Origin: Lycocorax pyrrhopterus obiensis
Taxonomy: Eukaryota; Chordata; Aves; Passeriformes; Paradisaeidae
Assembly: GCA_014706295.1 (NCBI GenBank)
Contig: JACSVZ010000011.1
Coordinates: 14,825,329 to 14,889,328 of the forward strand
Length of the DNA: 64,000 nucleotides
Reading direction: 5' to 3'
Below, one piece after another: positions 24,901 to 37,280 of this stretch; within the stretch, counting starts at the first letter, position 1, and each line of letters begins with the position of its first letter. The translations under genes and the position numbers were made by a program. The notes beneath the pieces were generated by a model. That model had not been told where the DNA came from and did no database searches. It saw only the letters and a program-made list of their open reading frames with translations.

Positions 24901-26639
24901 AACTTTTAAGCAGACAGTCAGTGTATGCAGGAAAGGTTTAGAGATCACCCACGAGGTGATGAAAAGTTATGGCACACATTTTGGGTCACTAATTAAAAAT
25001 TGCTTAAACATTTCATATTCATTTTAAGAATGCTTTTTCTTTCTAAAGGTATAGAGCTTGAAGGCTAATTGCAAGAATTGTCTTATTATTGTTCATTGCT
25101 TATAAAGATTTGTATTGGAGTTAGGATGACACAGGGGAAAAAAAGAGTAGTCAGAAACTGCCATTATTTCTGTTTATAACAAGAATCATGCTCAGAGCAG
25201 CATATGTTTGTTGGTTTGTTAAAAAAAATAGTTTCCTTCTATTTACATTTTTTTCTTAATGCAAAACTTCCCTTGCTGCTTTAGCACTTGAAGTCACTTG
25301 ATTTTTTTTCCCTCCTGTTCTTTCTTTATGAATACAGATATATACAGGAGGCTGAATGAAATCTCATCCAGTGGGTGGCCATGTAATTTGAAGTAGCTGA
25401 TAATTAAATATTTTGCCTTTTAGGTTATTACCTGCTTAAATTTCTGTAAGTTAAGAAGCACAAAGACTTTAGGGAGGCAAGGGAATTTACATCATGGTTC
25501 AGGAAGGTGACTTGGCAGGACAGAAGTGACTCCTTTGCATATCTGAGTGTTGTGTTTTGAGAGTCTGGGAAATATGTAATGTTTTAAATCATTCAGCAGG
25601 CTGTCTTATTGTAAAGGTTTCTTTGTCTCCTTCCACATGAAGTTGCTGTATTTGAGTTGGTCATTTTAAATAAATAATAACTCTAGTGGGTCCTAGTTCT
25701 ATATTCAAGACACCGTTTTCCCTTTCTTCTCTCTGCAGTAAACTGCCAGTAATAGTTATTTGAGGGGATGCCACTCATCATCATCATCATCATAATTTAT
25801 TAAAATTAATTGAATATTCTTGATATTTCACTTCCCAGTTCTTTTTCTCAAGTCTGAGGAGATGACTCACATACGCAGAATATTTTGGGTTAGAGCTGTT
25901 TTGTGTTTTCAGTCTATCTCATTCTTTTACACTGGGAGGAAATAAGGAGTGAGTCTGGGTTTTATACTTTTGATAACATTGTTGGTCCCTCTCTAGAACT
26001 AATCCTCACCTTTTTCTTCTAATTACTGCCCTTGGTACCTCAGATGAAGTTCATACACTCTGCCAAATGTTGAAATAAGCTAGTTTTGTAGAGGAGACTA
26101 ATGTGAAGATTAGAGCAAGAAAAATCATCCTTTCTAACTTGAAGATATGATATGGCAAATCTTCACAGGTGTGCCATGACTTCTGCTGCTCTGGGCGTGT
26201 GCAGTGGCCAAAGGTATCACATCTCCTTTCCCCAGGCTGGGATTTTTGTGTGTGAACTAACACAATTTTAACTTATTTGCTAGCTTTTCAGCCCAGCCCC
26301 TACAATCTTCTTTCAGTAATTCCTGGGAGTCCGTTTCCCTGGCACGCGAGGCTGTAGAGTCAAGGATTATATTCTAGCTATAATTTATGATTAACTAGAT
26401 TTATGGCTGAGATCCCAAAACAGCCTCAGTACTGTGGCCTGAGGAATTGAAGCCAAAATGGAGACTATCATTCTGAATTGTTTGCTTCTCTGGATTTCAG
26501 GAAAACTCTTAGTTGTATTTGAGAAACAAAAACAAACCCCAAATCCAAACCAAATACAATTTGCAGTAGTGTAACAATTCAATGTCTTAGAAAGGAATTT
26601 AGCACTAAAACACATGAAGTCCTCAGCCTTTATAGCATT
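24901..26639. other. Intronic block, no gene seen
   Basis: AT-rich intron with the TCA microsatellite. No supported gene or RNA. Confidence 0.8.
25775..25793 (+). repeat. (TCA)n trinucleotide microsatellite
   Basis: Six perfect TCA units plus one extra base lie in AT-rich intron. There is no coding context. Confidence 0.95.
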
Positions 26640-27030
26640 GAAGTATTTAATTTAAACCCTATTATAACCTAAAGCTGATGCAGTGAATAATGCATATTAG
26701 ACCCTCTCCCTGCTCATGCAGCCCCTTCCCTCTGCCAAACAGAAAGTGGTGAGGGGGGACACACAATTAGGGTTCATTTTCACCCATGGTATTAATCCTT
26801 ACTCATTTTAAAAACCTGCTAACGGAAATATTTCCATTCAGCTCATTAATCAATTGTGATTTTCATTCCCTTGTTTTGTAAAAGCTGTTGCAATAAATAC
26901 TTTTTTTCACAAAGCGAAAATCTAAGAGATGGATGCAGCAAGCGTAATTAATAGCACCCAGTTACAGAAGATCAGCAAGTTTGTGAGATTCACATGCTGC
27001 TTTACCATATGGCTGCCCAGTAGGCGAAAA
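26640..27030. other. Candidate conserved non-coding element
   Basis: Rich in homeodomain-like cores (CTCATTAATCAATTG, GCGTAATTAATAGC) in otherwise complex sequence. There is no open frame of note. This is inference from texture only. Confidence 0.3.
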
Positions 27031-27584
27031 ATTTGATTAATGTTTTGAAGTAGGTTTTTTTCAGCAAATATTACAGCCCCAGATGAGAAATTTTACTTTC
27101 GAGCATTGTTAGACTTTACTAAAATAACAGATCTTTTGATTTAAAGCTAAATAATATTTTGATCTCATGAAGTCTCCACATGCAGAAGAATTACTGTCCT
27201 GCTGTATGAAGAACGGACCCTATAACTTGTTTATAATTCAGCCAATACTGGTTAAATTTTTGTTTAATCTTAGTTTTTCATAAGTTAGTCAGTTTAAGAT
27301 ACCAGAACAGGTGCATGGGTTTTGTATCAAGGATTTCCCCATCAAAACTAGATCTGTAACAAAACTGATTCATTCTAACTTGTCATGCTGTTTTCCTTTA
27401 TACTCCTTATGTAAAATAATTAAAGTTAAGCAGTTGGCTAATGAAAATCACAAGCTAATGTGTGCTCTCTTCACTAAAACATTATTGTAAAAAATGGTAC
27501 AAAAGCAAAGCTCTACAATGTATTCATTTTGCTTTTAAGTAAGTAATAGTTGTAATAATTGCAATTAGTACTTAATTTATTGAG

Positions 27585-27600
27585 CCCCCCCCCCCCACCC
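27585..27600 (+). repeat. C12-A-CCC homopolymer (G-quadruplex/i-motif candidate)
   Basis: Twelve consecutive C, an A, then three C. On the minus strand this reads GGG-T-G12, which satisfies four G3 tracts with one-base loops, so a G-quadruplex could form on that strand and an i-motif on the plus strand. It could also vary in length between individuals or be a sequencing weak spot. Confidence 0.9.
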
Positions 27601-28589
27601 AAATGTTTGCCTGAAATGAAAAATATGTACAGAAATGCATCCGAAGAATATCAGGACCTAGGATCGAGTGCGCTCATGCAAAGCTGACACACAGCAGGAA
27701 GTTTTGCTTTTCTCACAAATTCTCGGTTTCATACAAGGAACATCAGCAGCTGGTAAAGAACAGATCCGGGGTGCTGAGCTGAAATGGAGTGGAGAGCAGC
27801 TTTGAGGGGAAGTCTTGCTGAGCTTCCAGAATGCTGAAGATAAAGCATTTCCTAACGCTACTTTGCCACTTTGGTTTCTTCTAATTGCTTCAGGTAATGC
27901 TGAGGTTCAGAGTCTGGTGGGATGATGCTAAGGCTGAAAGATGAGAATTTCTGCGTTTAAAAAAAAGTACCTTTTTGCAGTTTTTGCAGTTACATAATTG
28001 AAAAAAAATCAGTGATTGATTGTAAGGGTGTGCTACATGGAAGAATAATAATCCCGATTCTGTACATATCCCCAGATCAGAGATCTTGGCACAAAGTGCT
28101 TCTCTAAATTGCATGGAGTGGGAGCTCAAACCTAACAATAAAATAAAGCTCAGTAAAAATAAAAGTTTTTTTTTTAAAATTAAAAAAATGGTTTTTTGAA
28201 CCAAAAATTTCCCTCTTTGACAGCTCTAGGCAGTGCATGACCAGAGGGGTTGTCCAGCTGTGTTAGTCACTGGTGATAAACATCAGAGGTAGGAAACCAG
28301 CCTATGAAGTTTTTTTAAGACAATCTTAAAATGAGACATAGCTGAGGTAGTGAAATGATGGTTATTAGTTCTGGAGAATACAAATGTCGCAACAATTTGT
28401 GCTTCAGGCTCACAGATAGCTAATAGATGACAGAGCCATGTGAACAAATCCATACCTTTTATATAGAAGGATGGATTAAATGGTTTTATTCTTTTGAGAC
28501 AGGATAGTTAATTAATTGATACAGGCTTCCCAGGCTTGCACTGTTTGAAGATTACCTCTGGAAATTTGTTTTCCATAATATTATCAATT

Positions 28590-28608
28590 TTTCTGCAAAT
28601 TGCAGAAA
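28590..28608. repeat. 9-bp dyad with single-base centre
   Basis: TTTCTGCAA, A, TTGCAGAAA form a perfect dyad of 19 bp. It could be a dimeric transcription factor site or chance in AT-rich DNA. Confidence 0.9.
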
Positions 28609-30024
28609 GTATAAACATTTTTTTTTAGGGCATTTTTGACATACTATCTTTTTTCTTGTCTATATCAGTTATTCTCTTGTCAGTGATTTACCTGTAATAA
28701 GAGCACATTTTATGCTATGAATTAATGTAAAATGTACCAGTGTTTCCCATAACCTGTGACTAAACTACATGCTGATGTTAAGATATTCTATTATATGCTC
28801 ATTAAAATGTGGCGAAATCAATATTTTAGTATTTAATTTTCTTCGTTCTTAGTTTTCATTGGATTATCTAAGAAATAAGCAGAGTTTTCAAATATTTTAA
28901 TGGTGGGACTAAATCTTTAATTGATAATGCCTGCAAAAGCAGGCCACTGGAAGCTGCTTGAATAAATTATACCATCAGATGCAAATATGAGTTAATCTGA
29001 AGAAATGGGGGATGCTGGGGATGTTATTGGAATTCTCGCCCGCTGCTTGGCTTTTTAATTCCGTAAATAAAGGGAAGTGTTGGCTCTGCTCTGTGCCGGC
29101 CGTTTCCTGTCAGTGCTCACGTTTTTAACTCTTCCTGAGCTGCAGTTCTGCTCAAGGCTGTGGGCAGCTCTGTGAGGGGCTGTCTGTGTGAAGAGGCTGT
29201 AGAGTGGTCACCCTAAAAGGCTCCTTAGCGTAGTCTTTGAATTTTAAATCACACACATAATTCAAAGGTAATCTAACTTTCAGTGTTGGTCTTTAGTCCG
29301 TTCAGTTAAATGGAGAAAAATGACTGACATAAGGAATGAGTTATTGATTTATCGTAGGAAAATGACTTCTGTAATATAGGAAGTATGGTAAAAGGAACAG
29401 CTTAATTATTTAGGGGACACCGCTGAAAAAAGTGCTTTTGCAGCATTGCAGATTGTCTAAATAGGTGTTTTACAGCCCAGGTTTTTCATTATTCTTTCTT
29501 AAAGACAAATTGTTGTGGTTTAATTTTTTTTCCCCTCGTAAGTTGGACTCATCTGGTTGTTTAAAATAGTTTTGTACTTGTGCAGTTGATGCAGAGAAGC
29601 AGGCAATCAAATGATTTTCTTCTTAACCCTAAAGGCACATCAGCTTTTAACTGGTGTTTCTCAGTTGTCTGCATTTTGTTTATGCTTTGTGGAATTTTGA
29701 TGTCTGGGGGCTGGACAAAAAAGAAACATGCTCTGCAAGTTATTCTGATGCCCTTTGTTTTAGTAGGTGACATGAACTTTTAAAATGTGAATTTATCAAA
29801 TAAATATATGTGGCAGTTTGTATCTGTACGAGCAAAATTTTTAAAATATGGCATTTGATGATTTATAAAATATCAGATAAGATATTTGCTTTGGCTTTTT
29901 CCATATGTTTTTGCCTTTGATTTAGTGCTATTCTTTGCAGAAGGACAACAGTATCATGTTATTTTGACTGCAGCTCACAATTTTTGGCAGCATCTCAGAT
30001 AAACAGAATATTTGTGGCTAATTG

Positions 30025-30040
30025 GTTGAACATGTTCAAC
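30025..30040. repeat. 16-bp perfect palindrome containing a p53-type decamer
   Basis: GTTGAACATGTTCAAC is fully self-complementary. Its centre GAACATGTTC fits the p53-family half-site RRRCWWGYYY exactly, but no second decamer is seen within the usual spacing. The function is unproven. Confidence 0.9.
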
Positions 30041-30739
30041 AATTATAATTATATTAAAACCATAATGTGTTTGAACATTTGCCCACTGCGGGCTGCTAAT
30101 ATGTGCTAACTTAAATTCCTGTCTGTGACTGGAGCTGGCTTGTAACTGGTTTTATTGGAAATATGTGCAAAGTACAAAAGGCACATCTAATAAGGGTGTT
30201 TAGGAGTTTGCCACTGTGTTCAGTATATAGGTGCTTGTTTTTAGAGGTTCAGAATTCAATCTTAAATTTCCTGTCCTGACATTACGTATCTAAACTTCCA
30301 GTGTTGCTGAAAAGAAAAGGAGTCGGTACTATTTTTATGGAGTAAATTCTCAGGAATACTAGTTTGCCTTTCTATCCAAGATTTCCAAGTTAAATAAAGA
30401 ATTGGAAGCTTCTCCACTTCTGATGTTTTAAGTCCAAAACATGTGAATTGTATTTGCTACTGCACTTTAAGAGAATGGCAATAGGCTGCCTACATAGTGA
30501 ACACAGAGGTTAGATGTTGAATTCTGAGTGGTAGTGGAATTTTGGACGCAGTCTGATGTATTTTTCAGGGCATAATTCCCTATTTTTGTTTCGTTTTGGT
30601 TTTTAATTTTTTTTTTAAAGCTTCCAAACAGATGTCCCAATCTGGTCTTGCTCCTAGAGTTGTTAGCTCTTATTATTGTAGAGTAGGTAAATAGTGCTGG
30701 GTTTGACTTAAAAGCCTTGCCACTCGATTACCTGAAGAA

Positions 30740-31910
30740 TCACCATTGTTTTGTGTGGATGATACCCTGCAGCTCTAAAAAATAGAGGCAATTATGCTTG
30801 CAGCCCCTTGTTTTAATTGAGTGAGGCATAATGACTTCTCTTCTATAATGCTCCATGGACTCAAAGCTGCGCATGAGAGGCTCCCCGGGGACCTGCGGCG
30901 TAGCCTTTCCCAAGCACATGTTTTTGGGGGAAAGTAGCTGCATGGAGGGGTCAGCCAGAGGCTGAAGCTGGCACAGCAGGAAGCAAGAAGCAGAACCAAC
31001 TCTGTCACTGATGACAGTGACATCAGCCTGTTCTCTGGTTGCTTTCAGGATTTTGTCCCTTGTGCCGGCTGGGGTTGAGCTCCAACCTTTGTGTTCTCCT
31101 CTCCTTCTCTTGCCGTGTTTCTCCACCTCAGCAGTTCCCCTCCCTCTTTCTGTTTCATATTGCAAAAAGGTCTTTCTGTTCATATGTTCACATGCTAAAC
31201 ATTTTCTTATCTTCTGCCTGTTTTTTTTTTTTTTAATTTAGATTCAAAGATATTTAGGGCATGAGTTCTTGTTTATGTTTCTGCCCTCAGAGAGCCTGCA
31301 CTTTGTCCCTTGAAAACCAAATTAATTTAATGTAGTAATTTCTTTTTTCTGTTCCTGAGTTTCCGTATCTCTAAAATTAATCTGCTTTTGCTCATGGCCC
31401 TAGTAAAATGCTTTGAAAGATACTATAAGAAAAAAAGAAAACCCCTAGACATCAATTTAACTGCAGTATAGCATACGGAATAAATGATGGGTTATTCTCA
31501 GTTTTCTACAGGTTAAGTAAGGCCTTCTCAGATCTGGACTTCTCTCCATTCCCTGGGGTTTGACAGCCAGATGTGTTTGCCCTGGGGAGGTGCCTGTCCG
31601 TGCTGGGCAGGGGGTGCTGGGGGCTGCACACCTGGAGGCCCACGGAGCCGGACAAACCTGTGCCCAGCTTTCACAAAGTGCCCAAAGTAGTGAAATGCTG
31701 CAAAAAAGTCGCTAGAAAAGAGCTGAATTGTGTCTGCTTTGTTGATGTGAGGGACTTGTGAGGAAAATCCAGACCTTGTGATGGGGTGAGACTGGGAAAA
31801 CTGGGGCGGGACTGGTGAGGACTGGGATAAAAATGGAGAATAATTCCCATGGAGTGACATCCCTGGCAATAGTAAGTGGTTTTGAGGGGAAAGCAGTTGA
31901 TGGTGATCTC
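30740..31910. other. Intronic block with GC-richer segments and long chance frames
   Basis: Two moderately GC-richer segments (about 30840-31130 and 31520-31900) carry the window's longest frame (147 codons, 30740-31183 minus) and another of 132 codons (31528-31926 minus). Neither peptide shows a domain, signal peptide or family resemblance. Overlapping frames on both strands point to composition rather than coding. Confidence 0.6.
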
Positions 31911-34900
31911 TGATGGAGGCCACCAAATCCCACCAGCTGTGTCTTTCTCAATTAACCAAATCTGACTTTCCTTTGGTAGGGTTGATTTTAGTGGCATTCA
32001 GTTCTTCTGAGCTAAGTACTTCTTGGAAAATTGGCCTGAGAGTCTTCAGAGAAGTCAACCTTGTAACTCTCATCTTAAATTTTTGCTCTCCAAAGCAAAA
32101 ACTTTTTCTGAAATGGACAACTGGGGAGGCTGCTCAAGGAGCAGAATGAAGGGTTGCCTCAAAAAGCAATATTTAATTGGTACTGATTCAGTAACAGGAT
32201 GGAAAACATGGTGCATGGTGGAACCTGGATGGAACAAAAGCTGTGCAAACATTTCCCTTGACCAAGTTAGTCTCAATTTCTTGTGAGAGTTAATTCCTCA
32301 TAATCTTGGATCATATGACTAATGGCTGAATTAAATAGTACAGGATTACCTGTTCAAGCAGACTCTCTGCTCTGCAAGTCTGTACTTCAGTAGTAATTTG
32401 CTGTTATTTTTCCTTTTCTTTTCTTTTTTTGACTGCTGATATAAAAATATAACTTTCTCTTATTATTTTAATCTTTGCTTTTCTTCCTGCATGGATCATT
32501 TATTTGTGAACTGGTTATTTCAGTAAGGGCTCAAAGGTAATTTCATGGTTTATAGAATTTATATCTGAGGGTTTAATGAGGAAAACATATTGTTTTCTAA
32601 CACATGAAATAGAGAATCTTTCATTATACTTTTCCTTCTCTAATATTACATGTATATCAAGTTCAAAGCCTTGAATACACCTAAGTATAAAATTATTCCT
32701 TTCCTACACATGGGAAATATGAATGTTTGCAACTCAAAAATCAACACACACAGACTTAGGAGGTGATTTCATTTTTAATGAATCTACATGATATAAATGA
32801 ACTACTCTTCTGTTTGTGCATTGTACTAGAGTATACATTGGAAAATACAATAACAGTACATTACTTTTCTGTGATTTAGGTTTGGAATTAATGCATTCAA
32901 ATGAATTTAAGAGCCTTGGGTATAATTCATACAGGATGCAAGTCCCTCAGTAGACCTCTCATGAACATTATCAGATTCAATACAGTTTGCGTGGTCAAAC
33001 AGATTAATATTTGACCAACCCCCTCTTTTTGCCATTTATTAAACTCCAGAATCTCTTTGAATGGCTTTCTTCTTATTATTCTGTGTGAGGAAAAAGAAAT
33101 AAAGACAAGGTTTTTGTTAGGTATATCAATTTGTTAAAGTGTCCTGTTTTCAGCTGAGTTTAGTTATCGTAGATCAGGTTGGAACTAAGGCTGCAAAATA
33201 TCAAATTTCGTTTTTTTCTTTTCTAGGCACGTTTTCTGAAAGCTTTCACTTTTATCTAGTGCAGATGTCTCAGTGCCCTTTCACTCCACATCAGAGTCAT
33301 TACCCACTCTATGGATGGCGTTTGTTGTATGGCTCTTGCCTTCGATTAACAATTGCGGAAACTGGAGGATGCTCTCAGCATCAGTTTGATCTTTTGATGG
33401 ATCAACACCTTTGCTGGGCTGCCTCCTGAAGTACTTAAAGTATGTCTGACTCCCTCTTTCTGATATTTTAGCAATTTTACATCCTGTGTTAATTATGCCA
33501 TAAAGCGTAAAATCTATTAGTGATTTTCAGAAAGTGTCATGCTTAGAAGGCTTTTGAGCGCTTGGGACTGATCTGATTCTGGTGTGATGAAAACATCCTT
33601 TAAAATAGCTTTTAAGTTCTGAGATACAGCAGGAACCAATTCTGCTTCCTTGCGGTGAGGGTTTGAAAGGATTGTGCTCTTAAGTACAAAAAACCCGTAA
33701 AATGTTTCCAATACTTTGAGCTGTCTCTCAGGGCAGCTTAAATACAGATTTTTACACTGGAGGGGAGTAAGTATTGTAGTAAGTACTCTGCAATAGTAAT
33801 GCTCTTATGTTGCTGATTTATCAAAAGGTCGTTGGAGCATCCGAAGTTCTACGAAAGTGAGTGTTGTGTATGCTGGAATTGATGTCTCTGGGTGTCCTCT
33901 GCTGGTGTTTGCCGTGTTACCCTCCAAGTATTCTTACTGTAGCAGAGATAAGCGAAGCCCCCAGGAAGCTGCCTGTGCTACATTGCCAGGGAAATCAGGC
34001 CAGGAACAGGCACATGGGCTATGCCAAGTTATTCAGTCTCAGATAAGTAGGCTTACGGATGTGTGACATGGAGTAGGCGATTGACTTTGCCCATGACAAG
34101 TTCAGCCAGGTTTAAAGTTCCCCAAGTGTCATGGGATTGACAGGTATAGCCCTCCACTGACTGTACCCAAGTTTTGAAAACACACTCTCCTCTATTGCTG
34201 TGCTTTTTACTGTTTTAACCTCCAATTAGTCTGTATAATAAAACTCTACAAATACAAACATCTCTCAGGTTCCTTTGGTGATAATTTCACTGTGTGAAAA
34301 TGAACACTTTGCTGTTCCATTTCATATAGTCTTTATAAACGAAATGGCAGTTGTTTATTAAAATCTTTGCTGTGGAAAGCAGAAATAATGATGTATGGCA
34401 CATTTCCTGAGAGAACCAAAAAAAACATTCCAGAACTTAATTTCTTAAAATGTTGTTGAATAGTGAACAAACATACATCTATGCCTCTGTTTTGTCTTTA
34501 AATGTATAGTCCTTGTCTCTTGCTGGTTAGGAAGCATTTAGATCATGATAGCATGGAAAGAGTCCAAGGAGAAGTTAAAGCCAGTACTAAGAGTGAGGAT
34601 CTTAAAAGCTGGAGCTCATTGTCATTGTTATTGTTTTGTTTTTGCATGAGAGGAGGGCTCTGCAGGTTTTCAAGCCATCCCAGAAGCCCAGAGATCAGAA
34701 CGTGTTTCCATTTCTTCTTGTTGCTGGATGTGATTGATCCCCCCAAGAGGGAAAAAGGAACAGTAGATGTACAGTGCTCATCCTGGGCAACTCTAGAAAG
34801 CTCTGTGCTGTGTGGGAGATGTATTCTTCTCAGAGGGCTTCCTGTTTGATTGGATTTTGGGGTTTTTTTTAGGATTGCAGCCTCATTCTTATGGAGCTTT

Positions 34901-35129
34901 CACGATGATTTAGTGCTTGTAAGACATCACTGAATATCAAGGAAGCCTTAATAAATCTGAATTGGTCTCAGTGTGGATGGAAATGAAGATGTGTTTTTAT
35001 TTTGTGTTGGGTTGATAGAATGAATTATATCAGAAATCTGACTCCTAGAAGAGCTGGGAATATTCAGTGAAAGAATACAACAGCCAGGAAAGCACACTAA
35101 GCCCCGCAGAAGGTTTTTGCTGAGGAAGA
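31911..35129. other. Intronic block, no gene seen
   Basis: AT-rich intron. Open frames up to 115 codons, unrecognised. No repeats beyond short homopolymers. Confidence 0.8.
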
Positions 35130-35580
35130 GCAGCTGGTGGTGTGTTATGTTAATGTTTGGAGGGTGCACCAGTGCTACTGCCAGGGCACAGCAGGAGCAG
35201 GGAGGGTGAGCCCAAAGCCAAGGGCACCAGGGCTCAGCAGTGCAGCAGTTCCTGAGCAGGGTGGGGATAATGAGTTACCTGAACAGTCCCAGAAAAGGCA
35301 AGAGGGTGTCTCAGGTCATCCAGGCAGGAGCAGCAGGGTGTGGGGCCAGAGACAGGGCTGGAGATGAGGCTTCAGCAGAGGTGCAAGGACCATCTAGAAG
35401 ACAGGGCTCGAGACAGGTACAGCTGTGATAGGGCTCAGGGAAGGGCAGAAGGGCCAAAACGTCAGGAGTGTGGATGGAGCTCGGGGAGCGCAGAGAGGAG
35501 GGTGCATTTGGGGAGTTTACAGGGGACACTGCACAGGGTGCTGAAATCTGTGGCAGCAGCAGCTGTCATCAGTGATCTGG
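35130..35580 (+). other. G/purine-rich patch with imprecise internal repetition
   Basis: The plus strand is dominated by A and G, with recurrent CAGGG, GCAGGAG and GACAGGGCT words, for example GACAGGGCT twice about 50 bp apart. It looks like a decayed minisatellite or purine-rich repeat. Several overlapping short frames on both strands reflect the scarcity of stops. Confidence 0.45.
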
Positions 35581-35927
35581 GATGAGAAAAAGAAGTTTCC
35601 AGTGAAAAGTAACTTTGAGATTTCAAGTTTTACAGCAGGGATAAATTCTGGTATACTCACTTGCCTTTACGAGAATCTCATTCTAGTTGGTCCCTCTGAT
35701 TTCAGAATAATACTTCTGTCTGTAGTCTCAGATGCAGTACTTTGACATGTATCACCACATTTTTATGGGAAAATCATTTGTTTTTATTGTAACTTTTAAA
35801 TTTTATTTTTCATTAAACCCATTTTATTGACTTTAGAAACGGATTTTAGCTATAGCAGTGTAAATCCAGAGGAAGTGAATTTATGCTGTTTTATACCAGT
35901 AAGCATAATCTGGCACACACTTAAAAG

Positions 35928-35942
35928 AAAAAAAAAAAAAAA
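35928..35942 (+). repeat. Poly(A) run
   Basis: GAAA runs into a continuous stretch of about 14 A. It is a simple homopolymer with no retrocopy seen upstream. Confidence 0.9.
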
Positions 35943-37237
35943 GTGGAAATTGTATAGTCAGCAGTCAAAGCTTCTTGTTAGAAAATTCTTGATCTGTAAG
36001 AGTGCTATTGATAAAGGAGCTAAAAACCTCAAAATTGATTTATTTGTTATCAGCTCAATACAGTTTGTCTGAACACTGAACTTGCTTTTTTGTTCTTCCA
36101 TGTGATAAATGTATTTGCCTATGTTGTAAAATCTAAGCTGAGATAAGCTTCTGTACAAGCTGAGTATAGGGCTGGAAACCAGGATTTCCAGAATTTTACC
36201 TCTTGCTTCTGTCAGGAAATGAAGTCGTGACCTTAAGTGACCTCTTAGGTCTCCTTTGTAAGGAAAGCTGAATTCCCTTTGCAGTTTATTTAGGAGTCAC
36301 CTGGAATTCAGCATCTTATGAGATGAGATCTTTCCAGGATTGATGTATTTTGTTTCTGCAATTGTAAATTAAGAAAAAAACAATCTTCTGGACAGTCTAG
36401 TTATGCCAGACCCAGAGTCCTTACTACAGGCTGTGTAGCTGCAATGAACTGCCTACTCTAGGCATGCAAATTGGGAATTAATGAGGACTGGAAGTTTGGA
36501 GTATTTCAGGCTTTATGGTTTTTCCTTTTTGCTGGATTTTATAGTTACTTGAATTACTTGTTTTGTTACACTTAATTTATCATTTTAATTTCAGGGAACA
36601 TTTTGACAGTAAATGTTTGTAAAGCAGCTAAATATATTTTTAGTGGAAAGGCTAAAGAAGTACAAGGAGCATTCTTATTTTCCTGTTAGTTCTATGGTAT
36701 AAAAGAGACTGAAAAGTGTGGTTTGGTCTTTGCACAGAGTGTACATGTTCTTTGCCTACTGTGTTTATTCTTCCTATGATGTAGTTTAGGGTTTTTCCTT
36801 CCTTGCATTATTTCCTGCCTGTGCCTCAGAAGGAGTGAGAATTCAAGAATAAAGCAGGGCTGAAGGGTGGGCACCTGTTCATGACCACAGATGACTTGTT
36901 TGAAGTCTTAGCAGTTGTAACATTTAACAGTGCAATGCCTTAGGTTTTTTCCCCCTTGTTTTTAACCCAATGCTTTAAAAGGCGAGTTGTGCTTTATTTA
37001 TTTTTTTAAATTATATGATCTACTTTTTGCACATAGTAGCATTGACTTAGTTTATACCATAAGTGACCTAGTTTGCATTTTCTTTCAACTCTATAAATTA
37101 CCCTATTTTTTTCTGCTGGTATCAAGGTTTCCTACTAGTCCTGAAAAATTAGGTTTTAACTTTTTTCTCCCTTCTAGCCAAATAAACATAAAGAAGGATG
37201 AGAAGACAGGAATCATGAGTGGATTTGTGGCTTCTTT

Positions 37238-37280
37238 AGAAGTAGCACATAGAGGTTTTATTCCTCTATGTGCTACTTCT
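37238..37280. repeat. Perfect 18-bp inverted repeat with 7-nt loop
   Basis: AGAAGTAGCACATAGAGG (37238-37255) is followed by a 7-nt loop and its exact reverse complement (37263-37280). Pairing stops abruptly outside the arms. The stem is shorter than usual for a pre-miRNA. The sharp edges and perfect match suggest a recent template-switch inversion. Confidence 0.97.

Larger units (their letters stand above)
27031..30739. other. Intronic block, no gene seen
   Basis: AT-rich intron with the C12 run, an A/T hairpin-prone stretch near 28166-28187 and the palindromes at 28590 and 30025. Frames up to 104 codons are unrecognised. Confidence 0.8.

Noticed and set aside
25368..25383. CCAGTGGGTGGCCAT as a CTCF site
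   Set aside because: At least two mismatches to the core consensus at informative positions, and no supporting context.
29511..29560. TGTTGTGGTTTAA start reminiscent of avian retroviral LTRs
   Set aside because: Similarity ends after about 13 bases. No LTR body, second LTR or primer-binding site follows.
30740..31183. Longest open frame in the window (147 codons, minus strand)
   Set aside because: No known domain, no signal or membrane pattern, overlapping frames on both strands and local GC bias. It is best explained by chance.
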